64,000 bases of DNA. Source: Endozoicomonas sp. NE40 (GTDB lineage: Bacteria; Pseudomonadota; Gammaproteobacteria; Pseudomonadales; Endozoicomonadaceae). A model generated the notes under the pieces. That model saw only the letters and a list, made by a program, of their open reading frames with translations. It had not been told where the DNA came from and did not search any database. Of the stretch, positions 36,148-45,990 are shown one piece after another. The DNA lies in NCBI RefSeq assembly GCF_040549045.1, contig NZ_JBEWTB010000002.1:3522501-3586500 (forward strand), in the 5' to 3' direction. Numbering within the stretch: the first letter of the stretch is position 1; each line of letters begins with the position of its first letter. The position numbers were made by a program, and so were the translations under genes.

Positions 36148-38388
36148 TTATGCCTTACGACACTGACTGATGTTGTGGAAGAAACGACGGTTGTCTTCGT
36201 TAGCAAAGAACTCATCAATATTAACGGTTAAACGACGACGCCAGTTTGGATACTCTTCACTGGTTCCCGGCACGTTTACCGATGTATCGATCATCATGCA
36301 GTCCTCAAGCTGCACGTTGGTGATCTGAGAGCTGGCCAGTGCCAGATAATAGGTAAAGCGTTCCATCAACTCACGACTGAACGCCGGGCTGTTTTGTGCA
36401 TAAGGGTTGATGCCATAAGGAAGCTCACCAATGATTGCCAGCGTATTAATAACCGCTTTACGGGTATATTCCCGGTCGATGCGTTCTTTATGGGTACGTT
36501 CATCGTCAAAGATACCCAGAATGTTAGCAAGGTCGAGGTCCTTCTCTTCCCACCATCCTTTTAATGGAGGGGTATCGTGACAGGTCAGGTTTGCCATCGC
36601 CCGGGGTTTGAATGTGCTGGGCATTGGATAGCGGTCGCCTTCCTGCAGATGAATGCCGTTCAGGCTTGAATAAAGGCGTGCCGGTGGCAGGGCTTCTTCA
36701 ATTTCCTTTGGAACCGTACCCAGGTCTTCACCAAAGACCAGACAGTTAAGGCGACGGCTTTCCAGTTTGATAATGCCCAGCAAATCCTGCAGTGGATAGT
36801 GAACATAAGCACCATAAGCCGCACTCTTGCCATTAGGACACCACCACAGACGGAACAGCCCCATGGCATGGTCAATACGGAGCGCGCCGCAGTCTCGCAT
36901 ATTGTTACGGATCATGCGGATAAACGGCTCGTACTTCTGCTGCTGCAGAACCAGCGGATTAAACGGCGGCAGCCCCCAGTTCTGCCCCTGTGGTCCCAGG
37001 GCATCGGGTGGTGCACCGGTGCTGGCGTCCAGACAGTACAGATTCGGGTTGCTCCAGGTATCCGCGCCACCACGGTCGACACCCACCGCCAGATCACGGT
37101 AGACACCAACCATCATGCCTTTTTCGGTGGCGGTTTTCTGGGCGACAGCAAACTGTTCACTGGCCAGCCATTGCAGGAATTCAAAGTAACGAATTCGTTT
37201 TTCATGCTTCTTAACAAACGCCCTGACTTCTTTCGTGTCTGGTGTCTGGTAGGCTTCTGGCCAGCAGGGCCAGCCCCAACTCATCACATCCTGCTGGCGG
37301 AAGTGTTCGTAGAGGGCATCGAAAATTGCAAACTGGCGCAGGCTTTCACCGTTCTCCCGGCAGAAATCCATAAAGGATGTCGCACGGTCAGTATTCTGCT
37401 TCAGATGAACGTTGCAGAAGAAATCGTACAGCTTTTCCAGTATGTCAAATTTCAGGGAAGCGACGGTTTCATAATCAACGTAATCCTGTTGTCGTGCTTC
37501 AGTCAGACGACTCTGAAAGTCTTCTTCAGCAAACCGCTGTCGAGCTACGTCACATTCGTTAAACTCAGGCACCTGTTCAGGGTTAATGTAGAGCACGTTG
37601 CTGTAAGTCCGGCTCGATGGGCTGTAAGGTGAACAGTGCAGCGGGTTGTCGGCATAAAGGGCATGTACCGGGTTCAGGCCAACAAAGTCGGCACCGTTGT
37701 CAGCCAGTTGGCTGACCAGTTCACCCAGGTCGCGGTAATCACCCATACCCCAGTTGTTTCCGGAGCGAACGGAATACAGCTGAATACCTGACCCCCAGAT
37801 TTTCGCGCCGTTTATCAGAGCTTCCGGTTCATAGCAGGTTTCGGGTGTCACGATTAAAGAGCAGGTTGATTTAATGCCTTCAATGTCGAGCTGATGGTAG
37901 CCCAGTGGCAGATCGGCAGGCAGGGGCAGTGACAGGCAGACTTTGCTGTCTTTGCCGGTTTTGCTCTTTTCAATCACTGACAGGTCATTTATTTCACGCT
38001 GAAAAATACGAACTTCCCCGTATTCCAGGGTCACAGTGACTTTAAAGTATTCAGGTAAGCTTTTTTCAGACAGACGAATTTCGACAGAAAATGGCTTATT
38101 CTGGTGCAGCACACAAACAGCAGGAATGGTTTGATGCCATTTCTCACTGAATTTTCGGTCAATTGCCTTTTTAATGGACAGTTCACTGCTTAAATCAAAT
38201 CCCATGGCCTGTAAGGGGGGGACTTTATTTTCAGGCGTAATCGTTACCGGTAGTCCTTCGGAGTCCAGGTATTCACTGGAAATTCCGCACAGCCCGGCGA
38301 GCTGGTTAATCAGCTGATGATTTAACATAACAATCTGGTATCGGGTATTTGAATAGAAACCGGGTGGGGGAGCCCGGCTTTTATTCAT
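36148..38388 (-). CDS. malQ: 4-alpha-glucanotransferase (amylomaltase), cluster B copy
   Basis: A 746-residue GH77 enzyme, paralogue of malQ1. Catalytic blocks are kept: ALRIDHAMGLFRLWW, VFGEDLGTVPKEIE, and LTCHDTPPLKGWW. GLNPVHALYADNPLHCSPYS and VGVDRGGADTWSN also match. The start is uncertain: the ATG at 38388 gives 20 extra residues compared with an ATG at 38328 (MLNHQLINQLAGL), which lines up better with malQ1; neither has a good ribosome site. The gene lies 36 bases downstream of malK2 and ends the malEFGKQ run of cluster B. Confidence 0.94.
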   Translation of the reverse strand: MNKSRAPPPGFYSNTRYQIVMLNHQLINQLAGLCGISSEYLDSEGLPVTITPENKVPPLQAMGFDLSSELSIKKAIDRKFSEKWHQTIPAVCVLHQNKPFSVEIRLSEKSLPEYFKVTVTLEYGEVRIFQREINDLSVIEKSKTGKDSKVCLSLPLPADLPLGYHQLDIEGIKSTCSLIVTPETCYEPEALINGAKIWGSGIQLYSVRSGNNWGMGDYRDLGELVSQLADNGADFVGLNPVHALYADNPLHCSPYSPSSRTYSNVLYINPEQVPEFNECDVARQRFAEEDFQSRLTEARQQDYVDYETVASLKFDILEKLYDFFCNVHLKQNTDRATSFMDFCRENGESLRQFAIFDALYEHFRQQDVMSWGWPCWPEAYQTPDTKEVRAFVKKHEKRIRYFEFLQWLASEQFAVAQKTATEKGMMVGVYRDLAVGVDRGGADTWSNPNLYCLDASTGAPPDALGPQGQNWGLPPFNPLVLQQQKYEPFIRMIRNNMRDCGALRIDHAMGLFRLWWCPNGKSAAYGAYVHYPLQDLLGIIKLESRRLNCLVFGEDLGTVPKEIEEALPPARLYSSLNGIHLQEGDRYPMPSTFKPRAMANLTCHDTPPLKGWWEEKDLDLANILGIFDDERTHKERIDREYTRKAVINTLAIIGELPYGINPYAQNSPAFSRELMERFTYYLALASSQITNVQLEDCMMIDTSVNVPGTSEEYPNWRRRLTVNIDEFFANEDNRRFFHNISQCRKA

Positions 38389-38424
38389 TGTTTTTAATAA
38401 ATTGGTTAGGAAGAATAATTTACG

Positions 38425-39558
38425 TTAATCGTAATGCGGCGCTCTGGTTCGTGGGAACGCCAGACCTTTTTCATTAAACAGATGACAGTTTTCTGCAGGA
38501 ACGGCCACTTTAAATTCAGAACCTTCTTCCCGACGACGGGAGTCTTCTGTTCTTAAGATAAAGTCTTCTTCAATGTCTGGATGATTCAGATACACAAAGG
38601 ATTCTGTCCCCAGACGTTCCAGTGCTTTAATGGTGCCGGTGATGACATTTTCACCTTCTGCTTCTGCCAGCGCGTCCTGAGGACGAACCCCCAGCGTGAC
38701 CTTGTCTCCGGCTTTTGCTGAAGACGTATCATTACAGGCTACCACCTGTTCACCACTGTCAAGGCGGACAATCGTCTGTTCCGCACCGGTTTCCACAATT
38801 TCACCACGGAAGAGGTTCATTTTTGGTGAACCAATAAAGCCTGCAACAAACTTGTTACGCGGGTGGTGGAACAGTTCCAGTGGTGCGCCAACCTGTTCCA
38901 GATTGGATTCAGCATCTTTAGTCAGCGGACTGAGCACCACGATTTTGTCAGCCAGTGTCATGGCTTCCACCTGATCGTGGGTGACATAAACGGCCGTGGT
39001 TTTCAAACGACTGTGGATGCGGGACAGCTCCTGACGCATCTGTACCCGCAGGGCAACGTCGAGGTTAGACAGTGGCTCGTCGAACAGGAAAACCCTTGGC
39101 TCCTGAACAATTGAACGACCAATAGCAACCCGCTGACGCTGACCGCCGGACATGGCTTTAGGCTTACGGTCCAGCAGGGGTTCCAGTTGCAGAATACGGG
39201 CGGCTTCTTTAACACGCTCGTCGATGACAGACTTGTTAACTTTCGCCAGCTTCAGGCCGAACGCCATGTTTTCAGCCACAGTCATGTGCGGGTACAGGGC
39301 ATAAGACTGAAACACCATACCCACACGGCGTTCGTTGGGCGGCATATCGTTGACACGTTCATGATCAATTTCAAGATTGCCGTCCGTGATATCTTCCAGA
39401 CCACAGATCATACGAAGCAGGGTTGATTTTCCGCAGCCGGACGGGCCAACAAAAGCAACGAACTCACCGTCCTTAATGTCCAGATTAATGTTTTTCAGAA
39501 CATACGACTTGCCGCCGTCGTAACTTTTATCCAGTCCTGCCAGTTTCAGTTCAGCCAT
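38425..39558 (-). CDS. malK: MalK-type ABC transporter ATPase, cluster B copy
   Basis: 377 residues, the same length as malK1. Walker A GPSGCGKSTLL, signature SGGQRQRVAIGR, Walker B VFLFDEPLSNLD and YVTHDQVEAM are all present, with the C-terminal regulatory domain. Differences from malK1 are concentrated in the regulatory domain (about residues 250-370), so the two may respond differently to regulators while running similar transport. Confidence 0.95.
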   Translation of the reverse strand: MAELKLAGLDKSYDGGKSYVLKNINLDIKDGEFVAFVGPSGCGKSTLLRMICGLEDITDGNLEIDHERVNDMPPNERRVGMVFQSYALYPHMTVAENMAFGLKLAKVNKSVIDERVKEAARILQLEPLLDRKPKAMSGGQRQRVAIGRSIVQEPRVFLFDEPLSNLDVALRVQMRQELSRIHSRLKTTAVYVTHDQVEAMTLADKIVVLSPLTKDAESNLEQVGAPLELFHHPRNKFVAGFIGSPKMNLFRGEIVETGAEQTIVRLDSGEQVVACNDTSSAKAGDKVTLGVRPQDALAEAEGENVITGTIKALERLGTESFVYLNHPDIEEDFILRTEDSRRREEGSEFKVAVPAENCHLFNEKGLAFPRTRAPHYD

Positions 39559-39635
39559 GATAATGAATTCCGTAATCTTGTCGTTTTAGCTGGCTGAGAC
39601 CTGTTTTTACTCAACCAGCATACTATATTTGTCGT

Positions 39636-40526
39636 TTAACCTTTAACGCCGCCAGCAGTCAGCCCGCTGACCAGATATCGCTGTGCTGTCAGGAAGATAA
39701 CCGTGATGGGCAGGCCAGTCAGTACCGCAGAAGCGGCAAAGTCACCCCAGAGGTAGTTCTGTGGGTTCAAAAACTGGTTGGCCCCCACTGCCAGCGTGAG
39801 CTTGTCCATATCCTGTAGGAGTACGGAAGCAACCGGGTATTCACCAATGGTGGCAATAAACGCCAGAATAAAGACCACCGCCAGAATCGGTACAGACAAG
39901 GGCAGCAGTATGTGGCGGAATGCCTGCCATGGGGTGGCTCCGTCAATGGCGGCGGACTCTTCCAGGGCGTTATCAATGCTTTCGAAGTAACCCTTGATCA
40001 GCCAGATGTTCATGGTTACACCGCCCAGATAAGCGATGGTGACGGCTCCATGGGTGTTCAGCCCCAGCCATGGGATAAAGTTACCCAGTTTGTCGAAGAT
40101 GGCGTGGAAGGCCACCAGAGCCAGCACCGCAGGAAACATCTGCAAAATCATCATGGACTGCAACAGTCCCTGCTTGAAACGGAAGCGCAGGCGGGCAAAC
40201 GCATAAGCGCCAGTGGTGGACAGCAGCAGAATAAACGTCGATGTCACCACACTGATCTTCACCGAATTCCACAGCCAGGTCAGTACCGGAAAGGTGGGCT
40301 GCATAATCGTGCCGTCGGCGCGTTCCCAGGGAATACCAAAGGCCATCGCCCAGTGCTCCAGACTCGGATTGGTGGGAATCAGGCTGCCGGTGGCAAAGTT
40401 ACCCGCCCGGAATGATACGGAGATGATCATCAGGAACGGGAACAGGATCAGGCACAGGAACGCGATCAGGAACAGTCGGGCCGCCCAGACACGGTATTTC
40501 AGGTTTCTTGGTTGCACCATTGCCAT
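39636..40526 (-). CDS. malG: Maltose ABC transporter permease MalG, cluster B copy
   Basis: 296 residues with six hydrophobic segments, EAA loop EESAAIDGATPWQAF and the GGLTAGGVKG end. AGGAG lies eight bases before the ATG at 40526, and it overlaps the end of malF2 (the genes are 2 bases apart), so translation is probably coupled. A second in-frame ATG two codons later (MVQPRNLKYR) corresponds to the malG1 start. Confidence 0.95.
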   Translation of the reverse strand: MAMVQPRNLKYRVWAARLFLIAFLCLILFPFLMIISVSFRAGNFATGSLIPTNPSLEHWAMAFGIPWERADGTIMQPTFPVLTWLWNSVKISVVTSTFILLLSTTGAYAFARLRFRFKQGLLQSMMILQMFPAVLALVAFHAIFDKLGNFIPWLGLNTHGAVTIAYLGGVTMNIWLIKGYFESIDNALEESAAIDGATPWQAFRHILLPLSVPILAVVFILAFIATIGEYPVASVLLQDMDKLTLAVGANQFLNPQNYLWGDFAASAVLTGLPITVIFLTAQRYLVSGLTAGGVKG

Positions 40527-40528
40527 GT

Positions 40529-42079
40529 TTATTGCTCCTGCAGTTTGCTGGTGGCTTTCAGGTTGGCCCAGGCGATAAAACCAACAATGATAAAGATCAG
40601 GCCGGCAATAGCGGATGCCAGACCAAAGTCCTGTCCATAGCTGCCAAAGGCGATGCGGAAGGTGTAACTCACCAGAATGTCGGTGGCTCCTGCGGGTGTC
40701 GAAGCGTCGATCAGGTTCGGGCCACCGCCGGTCAAGAGGTTGATCAGTACAAAGTTGTTGAAGTTGAAGGCAAAGCTGGCGATCAGTAGCGGTACCAGTG
40801 GTTTAATGATCATCGGTACGGTGATGTGGCGCAGGTTGTGCAAAGGGTTGGCACCGTCGATGGCAGACGCTTCGTACAGATCTTCCGGAATGGCTTTTAG
40901 CAGCCCCATAGTCAGGATCATCATGTAGGGGTAACCCAGCCAGCAGTTCACAATCAGGATCATGGCTTTGGCAAGGTATTCATTGGTGAACCATTCCGGT
41001 TTTATGCCAAACAGGTTATGAAGCACCATATTGATTTCACCAAAGTTCTGGTTGAACAGACCCCGGAAAATCAGGATGGAAATAAAAGCAGGTACTGCGT
41101 AGGGAAGAATCAGCAATACCCGGTAAATGCCGCTTTCTTTCAGGGGTTCCCACTGCACCAGACAGGCGAGCAGTAAACCGATAATCAGGGTGAACATCAC
41201 TGTCAGGGCAGCATGGGTAACCGTCCAGCCGAGAATCTTCCAGAACGGCCCCTGGATGCCCGGATCGGTTACAACCCGGACAAAGTTATCCCAGCCAATG
41301 TAAACGGTGAAACCCGGAGCCATACGTTCGCCATCCTGACTGACATAAAAGCCGGTCTCGTTGTCAGGGTGATAAACGTCTCCAGTCTGGTTGTTGATCA
41401 GACTGTCGTTGTCGCCTTCTCTGAAAAGAGGTGCCATGGCACCAAATTCACGCAGACTGGTCATGACCAGTTCGGACTCGCCAGGCAACATGACTGTCAG
41501 CTGGCGCAGGTTGCTGCGAAGCTGGATAACATCGCGCATCGCCAGCTTGTCACCCTCAGCCCTGATGGAAACATCGGCAGAAATGGCAGCAGGCAACTGA
41601 CCCATAGTAAAGGTTTCAGTCGTGTAGGATTCGTCGCTGTTGCGGGTGTTCGTCAGTTCCAGCTGGTAAGCGTCGTTATTCTGGTACAGGCTCAGGGCGA
41701 ACTTCTCTTCACCACTGCTGTAGGATTTATCCAGATGAATCTGTTTGACCCGCTCGAAGGGCAGCAGGTTGGTGGAGCTGTAGTTGGTGAAGGCAATATT
41801 AACGGTATAAACCAGAGGGAATACCACAAACAGTATCACCCCCAGCAGGCTTGGGTAGACATAACGGAAGTTGTAGGCTTTCTCGCTGGTGAACACCCAG
41901 GTACCGATACTTCCCAACAACAAGATGACAAGGGCAAACGCAATCTCTCCCTGTGCGTACATCAGCGTAACGATATACAACAGTGCAACATCAATAGCGG
42001 CAACCAGCGCCCACTTTAGCCCGTTGCCGGAAAGTACTTTACTGGATAGTACTTCGCCGGCATCCTGTGGCTGTTTCAT
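40529..42079 (-). CDS. malF: Maltose ABC transporter permease MalF, cluster B copy
   Basis: 516 residues from the ATG at 42079, which has GGAG seven bases upstream. A start at 42118 would lie inside a 26-base palindrome and is rejected. It has the large periplasmic loop and the EAA motif YEASAIDGANPLHNLRHITVP. It is the partner of malG2 and malK2. Confidence 0.95.
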   Translation of the reverse strand: MKQPQDAGEVLSSKVLSGNGLKWALVAAIDVALLYIVTLMYAQGEIAFALVILLLGSIGTWVFTSEKAYNFRYVYPSLLGVILFVVFPLVYTVNIAFTNYSSTNLLPFERVKQIHLDKSYSSGEEKFALSLYQNNDAYQLELTNTRNSDESYTTETFTMGQLPAAISADVSIRAEGDKLAMRDVIQLRSNLRQLTVMLPGESELVMTSLREFGAMAPLFREGDNDSLINNQTGDVYHPDNETGFYVSQDGERMAPGFTVYIGWDNFVRVVTDPGIQGPFWKILGWTVTHAALTVMFTLIIGLLLACLVQWEPLKESGIYRVLLILPYAVPAFISILIFRGLFNQNFGEINMVLHNLFGIKPEWFTNEYLAKAMILIVNCWLGYPYMMILTMGLLKAIPEDLYEASAIDGANPLHNLRHITVPMIIKPLVPLLIASFAFNFNNFVLINLLTGGGPNLIDASTPAGATDILVSYTFRIAFGSYGQDFGLASAIAGLIFIIVGFIAWANLKATSKLQEQ

Positions 42080-42104
42080 GTTTGTTCTCCGGGTCAGGAC
42101 GGGG

Positions 42105-42130
42105 ACGAACCGGAGCATGCTCCGGTTCGT
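42105..42130 (-). other. Perfect 26-base palindrome between malE2 and malF2
   Basis: The 13-base arm acgaaccggagca is followed at once by its complement tgctccggttcgt. It lies 28 bases after the malE2 stop and 25 bases before the malF2 start. It is positioned like the REP structures of the E. coli malE-malF gap and probably lowers malF output relative to malE. Confidence 0.7.
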
Positions 42131-42158
42131 ATTCAGCTCAGATAATAAGAGCAGACAA

Positions 42159-43337
42159 TCAGTTCAAAATACGGTTAGCGGCGTTGTCGAGAGCGGTGTT
42201 CACTTCTTCACGGCCATTGGCAATGTTGGACAGGGCTGCTTCCATGGAATTCCAGAACTTGCCCATTTCCGGCACGTTAGGCATCAGCAGGCCGTTCATG
42301 GCACCTTCATAGGTGGCGGCAATGCGCGGGTCTGACTTCAGCTCTTCCATAAACGCCTTGTTGGCAACGGCACCCAGAGGCACATCATTGTTCATGGTTT
42401 TCAGACCGTCTTTGCTCAGCAGGTAGTTTTCCAGGAATTCCTGTGCCAGCGCCTTATTCGGTGTGGCGTTGTTAATGGTGGCTCCCCAGACGCCGACAAA
42501 CGCACGAGCCGGGCTGCCGTCAATGGTTGGCAGTGGCGCAACACCGTAGTTGATACCTGAGCTGTCCAGGTTTGACCATGCCCATGGACCGGAAACCATC
42601 ATGGCGGCTTTGCCATTGTTGAAGGTGGAATCCATGACGCCATAATCAACACCCCGTGGCAGAACGTCTTTTTCAATCAGTTCGGCAAACATGCTCGCGC
42701 CTTTTCTGGCGCCTTCGTTGTTTACACCAACAGATTTAACGTCGTAGCCTGATTCGGTTTCCTTGAACACATAACCGCCGTTGGAAGCCAGCATGGGCAT
42801 GGAGAAGTAAGGTTGAACCTGGTCCCACATAATGGTGGCCATGTCCTTGTCTTTCTTCTTCAGTTCGTCACGCAGGGCGAACATCTCTTCGTAAGTCTCA
42901 GGCGCTTCTTTGACGATGTCCTTGTTGTAGATCAGGCCAATGGCTTCCATCGCGATTGGGTAGCCGTAAGTCTTTCCGTCAACGGTAGTTGCCTGCCAGC
43001 CCAGGTCGACAATGCCGTCGTAGAAAGACTTGGACGGTTTGATTTCTGCCAGCAGGCCGGACTGAGCCCACTCACCATAGCGGTCGTGCGCCCACAGCAG
43101 AATGTCTGGCCCCTGACCGGTGGCAGCAGCCTGTTGGAAACGGTCGGTGATGTTTTCCGGAATTTCTACACGAACCTTGATACCCAGCTCTTTTTCAAAC
43201 AGTTCACCCACCTGGCGGATACCGTTATGGGCTTTGTCACCGCCGACCCAGACGGTCAGCTCGTCTTCAGAAAAAGCGTGGGCGCTGCCTGCGGCAACGG
43301 TTAAGGCAATAGCGGCGGCGAGGGATTTTTTTAGCAT
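42159..43337 (-). CDS. malE: Maltose/maltodextrin-binding protein MalE, cluster B copy
   Basis: 392 residues with a typical signal peptide, MLKKSLAAAIALTVAAGSAHA, and mature start FSEDELTVWVGGDKAHNG. DRFQQAAATGQGPDILLWAH and NGKAAMMVSGPWAWSNLD match MalE. Length is closer to E. coli MalE (396) than malE1 is, and the signal is a conventional one. The 326-base upstream region contains a probable operator at 43541-43554. Confidence 0.95.
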   Translation of the reverse strand: MLKKSLAAAIALTVAAGSAHAFSEDELTVWVGGDKAHNGIRQVGELFEKELGIKVRVEIPENITDRFQQAAATGQGPDILLWAHDRYGEWAQSGLLAEIKPSKSFYDGIVDLGWQATTVDGKTYGYPIAMEAIGLIYNKDIVKEAPETYEEMFALRDELKKKDKDMATIMWDQVQPYFSMPMLASNGGYVFKETESGYDVKSVGVNNEGARKGASMFAELIEKDVLPRGVDYGVMDSTFNNGKAAMMVSGPWAWSNLDSSGINYGVAPLPTIDGSPARAFVGVWGATINNATPNKALAQEFLENYLLSKDGLKTMNNDVPLGAVANKAFMEELKSDPRIAATYEGAMNGLLMPNVPEMGKFWNSMEAALSNIANGREEVNTALDNAANRILN

Positions 43338-43540
43338 GCTTACTCCTGACAGTCTGCTTTTTAGCTAGCAGTTAATCGTTGGTGTTGATAATCAAGAATG
43401 TCAGCCCGACAGATTTTGCTAACGATTTGTTAGTCGAGATAAATACACGACTATGTCTATGTAATCAAAGGCAAATTTCTATGGACTGGATGTTGTTGTT
43501 ACGCCGCTTATGCTCTGGTGAAAGGCATTGTGAATCAATG

Positions 43541-43554
43541 TGTAAACGTTTCCA
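43541..43554. promoter_or_regulatory. Probable LacI-type operator upstream of malE2
   Basis: TGTAAACGTTTCCA differs from the palindrome TGTAAACGTTTACA at one base. It is 204 bases before the malE2 start. Two other small inverted repeats (ctaac/gttag near 43414; tagtcg/cgacta near 43431) lie between it and the gene. Confidence 0.65.
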
Positions 43555-43663
43555 ATCGGTGTTGATTGATACTGTTTTTCTGAAAGGGAAAATGGACGGG
43601 TGTTTTTGTTGAAAAAACGCTCGTGGGAGGTGAGATTAGCCGCTTTTATGAACGTGAAGCATC

Positions 43664-44545
43664 TTATTCTGTCAAATTACTTTTATCGTATTCAATAATG
43701 ATTTTCAGTTGTTTTTTGGCTGGTTCTATCAACCTGAGCGGTATAGCTAAATAGTTTACTATTATCCTTTCTTCAGGAGGGAGGAAGCTTTCATCACTCA
43801 GACCCAGAGCGCTGATTACATCGTTACTGGTTGCTCGTGTAGCATAACGCCAGTCAAGCGGGTTAGTATCCTCTCCAGGTTGGGCATCCGGCCATTCAGG
43901 ATTGATATTCGACAAGACAAAAATATTTCGTGCCTGATCAACAGCAACAGCCAGATGAAATTCAAACTCTTCTTCCTCTACTGAAAAATAGTAGCTGATG
44001 ATAAAGTGCTGACGCCTCACTGTCAGAAGGTGCTGAAGGGTAGTGGTCGCTTCGTCTATGCTATGAAAGGAATACTGGGGATAGGCTAAATTGACTGGTG
44101 ATATAAACTCGCCAATATTCGGATGGTTGTCTTCATCGCGTTCTACCTGACGACTTAAATGTAAAAGCCAGGGCGGTGCTTGTCTGTTGTCTTGACCAAC
44201 CGCGCCTGGTTCGCCGTCTGTAACCCCTGAACAGGATGAATCCAGATTTATAGCGTTTGGCTGTAAAGTTGTTGCTGCTGGTACCGGATAGTTCGGAGTG
44301 TCTGTTGAAGGGAAAATGCAGTAAATTACGGAGCTTGGACATGAGGGGTTATAGCATAAAAAATTTGTATTCATTTCCTGACCGCACCTTGTACAGTTAA
44401 CTGCAAAGGCTGGCAAAGGACAGGTCGTCATTGTTACGACAATAACCATCAGGGTTTCGATACAGAGAATGAGTGCAAACAACCGGTTCGATTGAGAAGC
44501 TGTCTTTATGACCCGGCTCAATAACCCCTCTGGCTGAAGTCCCAC
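43664..44545 (-). CDS. Hypothetical exported protein with Cys-rich N-terminal motif
   Basis: 293 residues from a GTG at 44545. A hydrophobic segment at about 21-48 ending in PLPAFA looks like a long signal peptide or anchor. Directly after it comes CTRCGQEMNTNFLCYNPSC, a spacing like a zinc ribbon. The remainder has an acidic middle with EEEEFEFHLAVAVDQARNIF and ends in a charged tail. No family is recognised. It sits between malE2 and the LacI-type regulator, a place where mal clusters do not usually have a gene, and may be an inserted accessory gene. Confidence 0.65.
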   Translation of the reverse strand: MGLQPEGLLSRVIKTASQSNRLFALILCIETLMVIVVTMTTCPLPAFAVNCTRCGQEMNTNFLCYNPSCPSSVIYCIFPSTDTPNYPVPAATTLQPNAINLDSSCSGVTDGEPGAVGQDNRQAPPWLLHLSRQVERDEDNHPNIGEFISPVNLAYPQYSFHSIDEATTTLQHLLTVRRQHFIISYYFSVEEEEFEFHLAVAVDQARNIFVLSNINPEWPDAQPGEDTNPLDWRYATRATSNDVISALGLSDESFLPPEERIIVNYLAIPLRLIEPAKKQLKIIIEYDKSNLTE

Positions 44546-44674
44546 TTTTAATACCTGTTTTTATAAAAAGATTTATGGCTGGGTCATCATTGTAGAAGGT
44601 ATGGCACTGGGAAGAGCTGAAAAAAGTACTTCTCAGTGCTGGAGAAATGGTTGGGTATTTTATCCGGGTGAGTG

Positions 44675-45688
44675 TCAGCCAGCCTTTGCTGCCAGTGCAG
44701 GCGCACCCGTTGTATGCCCCTGTCGCAGAATAACGTTCAGAAACTCACCTCTTGGTGCTTCATTACGTATGGCTTCCATCACCAGGTTGGCGGCTTTACT
44801 GGCGATACCTTCAATGTTCTGACAGACCGAAGTCAGGGCGTGATAACGATCATTATCGATACCGTCGTACCCCACAACATGAACCTCTTCAGGTACCTGT
44901 TTGTTAAGGTCGGCCAGTGCCATGCAGATGCCGGTGGCAACAATATCCGAGAAGGCTACAAAGCCGTCCGGGCGTAAGCCTGATTCCATAAGGGTTCGGA
45001 TCCGCCGGTAACTGTCCAGTGCCGGCAGGCCGGTGTTGTTACCAATCTCGATAATCTCTGAAGGAATCAGACCGGCTTCAATCATCGCCCGGCGATATCC
45101 GGCACGTCTTAACTTTGAGACTTGGTGGTCGCCGTTCAGGCAAACAAAATAGATCGTACGGCAATCATTATCTAATAAGTGGCGGGTAGCGATAAAACCG
45201 CCCTGTTCATCGTTGGAAGACACCCAGAACGCATTCTCTTTTGGCTCACCAATATGGATGACCGGCAGGTTTTCGTCGTGAATCGATTTTAACCGGGGAT
45301 CACTTTCGTGTATGCCTATTGCTATAAACGCTTTGGCTTTTGTTTCCAGCTGACCGTCAATACTGAATTTAGCGCGTCTGGCCCGGTAACCTTTTTGCTG
45401 GAGGTGAATTTTCAGAACTTCATACACTTTCAGAGCAAAGGGCGAAATGGTTCCCAAGTCCAGCCCCAGAATGACGCCAATACTGAAATCGTCCTGGCCA
45501 TGCAGCTGCCGTGCCATGTAGTTGGGCTGGTAATTCAGCTCCCTGGCAGCTTCCAGAACCTTTTTGCGGGTGCTTTCTGAAACATATTTTCCTCCGTTCA
45601 GTACGCGGCTCACTGTAGCTATGGAAAGCTCAGCCTGAGCTGCTACCTGAAGAATTGTGGCCTGACTCCCAGACTTTTTACGTCCCAT
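44675..45688 (-). CDS. LacI-family transcription regulator of the cluster B maltose/glycogen genes (probable)
   Basis: 337 residues from the ATG at 45688, which has GAG six bases upstream; a TTG at 45721 would add 11 residues. The helix-turn-helix TILQVAAQAELSIATVSRVLNGG and the hinge YQPNYMARQLHG are typical, with a sugar-binding domain after them. The sequence is of the GalR/LacI group and not MalT, the activator of E. coli mal genes. Its place beside lamB2 and malE2, and the run of LacI-type palindromes around it, suggest it is a MalR-like repressor. The inducer is unknown. Confidence 0.85.
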   Translation of the reverse strand: MGRKKSGSQATILQVAAQAELSIATVSRVLNGGKYVSESTRKKVLEAARELNYQPNYMARQLHGQDDFSIGVILGLDLGTISPFALKVYEVLKIHLQQKGYRARRAKFSIDGQLETKAKAFIAIGIHESDPRLKSIHDENLPVIHIGEPKENAFWVSSNDEQGGFIATRHLLDNDCRTIYFVCLNGDHQVSKLRRAGYRRAMIEAGLIPSEIIEIGNNTGLPALDSYRRIRTLMESGLRPDGFVAFSDIVATGICMALADLNKQVPEEVHVVGYDGIDNDRYHALTSVCQNIEGIASKAANLVMEAIRNEAPRGEFLNVILRQGHTTGAPALAAKAG

Positions 45689-45752
45689 ATTTTGCTCAAT
45701 TACTCCAGTTTGCTCAGACAAGTGATAATAACAGGAATGTTACGGAGTGTAA

Positions 45753-45843
45753 TTGTAAATGACGTTTACTTGATTTTGATCAATTTGAGTTGTCTTTTGA
45801 AAGCCTTGTTTATGTTTTACCCGAGTTTCTCAAAACCTTTACA
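45753..45843. promoter_or_regulatory. Two operator-like sites between the regulator gene and lamB2
   Basis: TGTAAATGACGTTTACT at 45754-45770 has operator half-sites with wider spacing, and TCAAAACCTTTACA at 45830-45843 matches the malM2 site at 12 of 14 bases. Both lie in the 302-base divergent gap, so they could control both genes. These are weaker matches than the other sites. Confidence 0.45.
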
Positions 45844-45990
45844 TATTGCACCAGATCTTTTCATTGGCAGAATGCAAACCACGCCAATGACGTAATTCAT
45901 TTCTCAAAGACAGTTCATGAGAGCGCAGCAATGGGGGGTAATTATTGCTGTGCGTGGATCATGACTTGTCCAAATAAAACACTGAACCAA

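Noticed and set aside
42080..42118. Longer N-terminus of MalF2 starting at 42118
   Set aside because: The start would be inside the 26-base palindrome; the ATG at 42079 has a good ribosome site and matches MalF1.
45790..45990. Longer N-terminus of LamB2
   Set aside because: The extra residues would precede a normal signal peptide and cover the divergent control region with operator-like sites.
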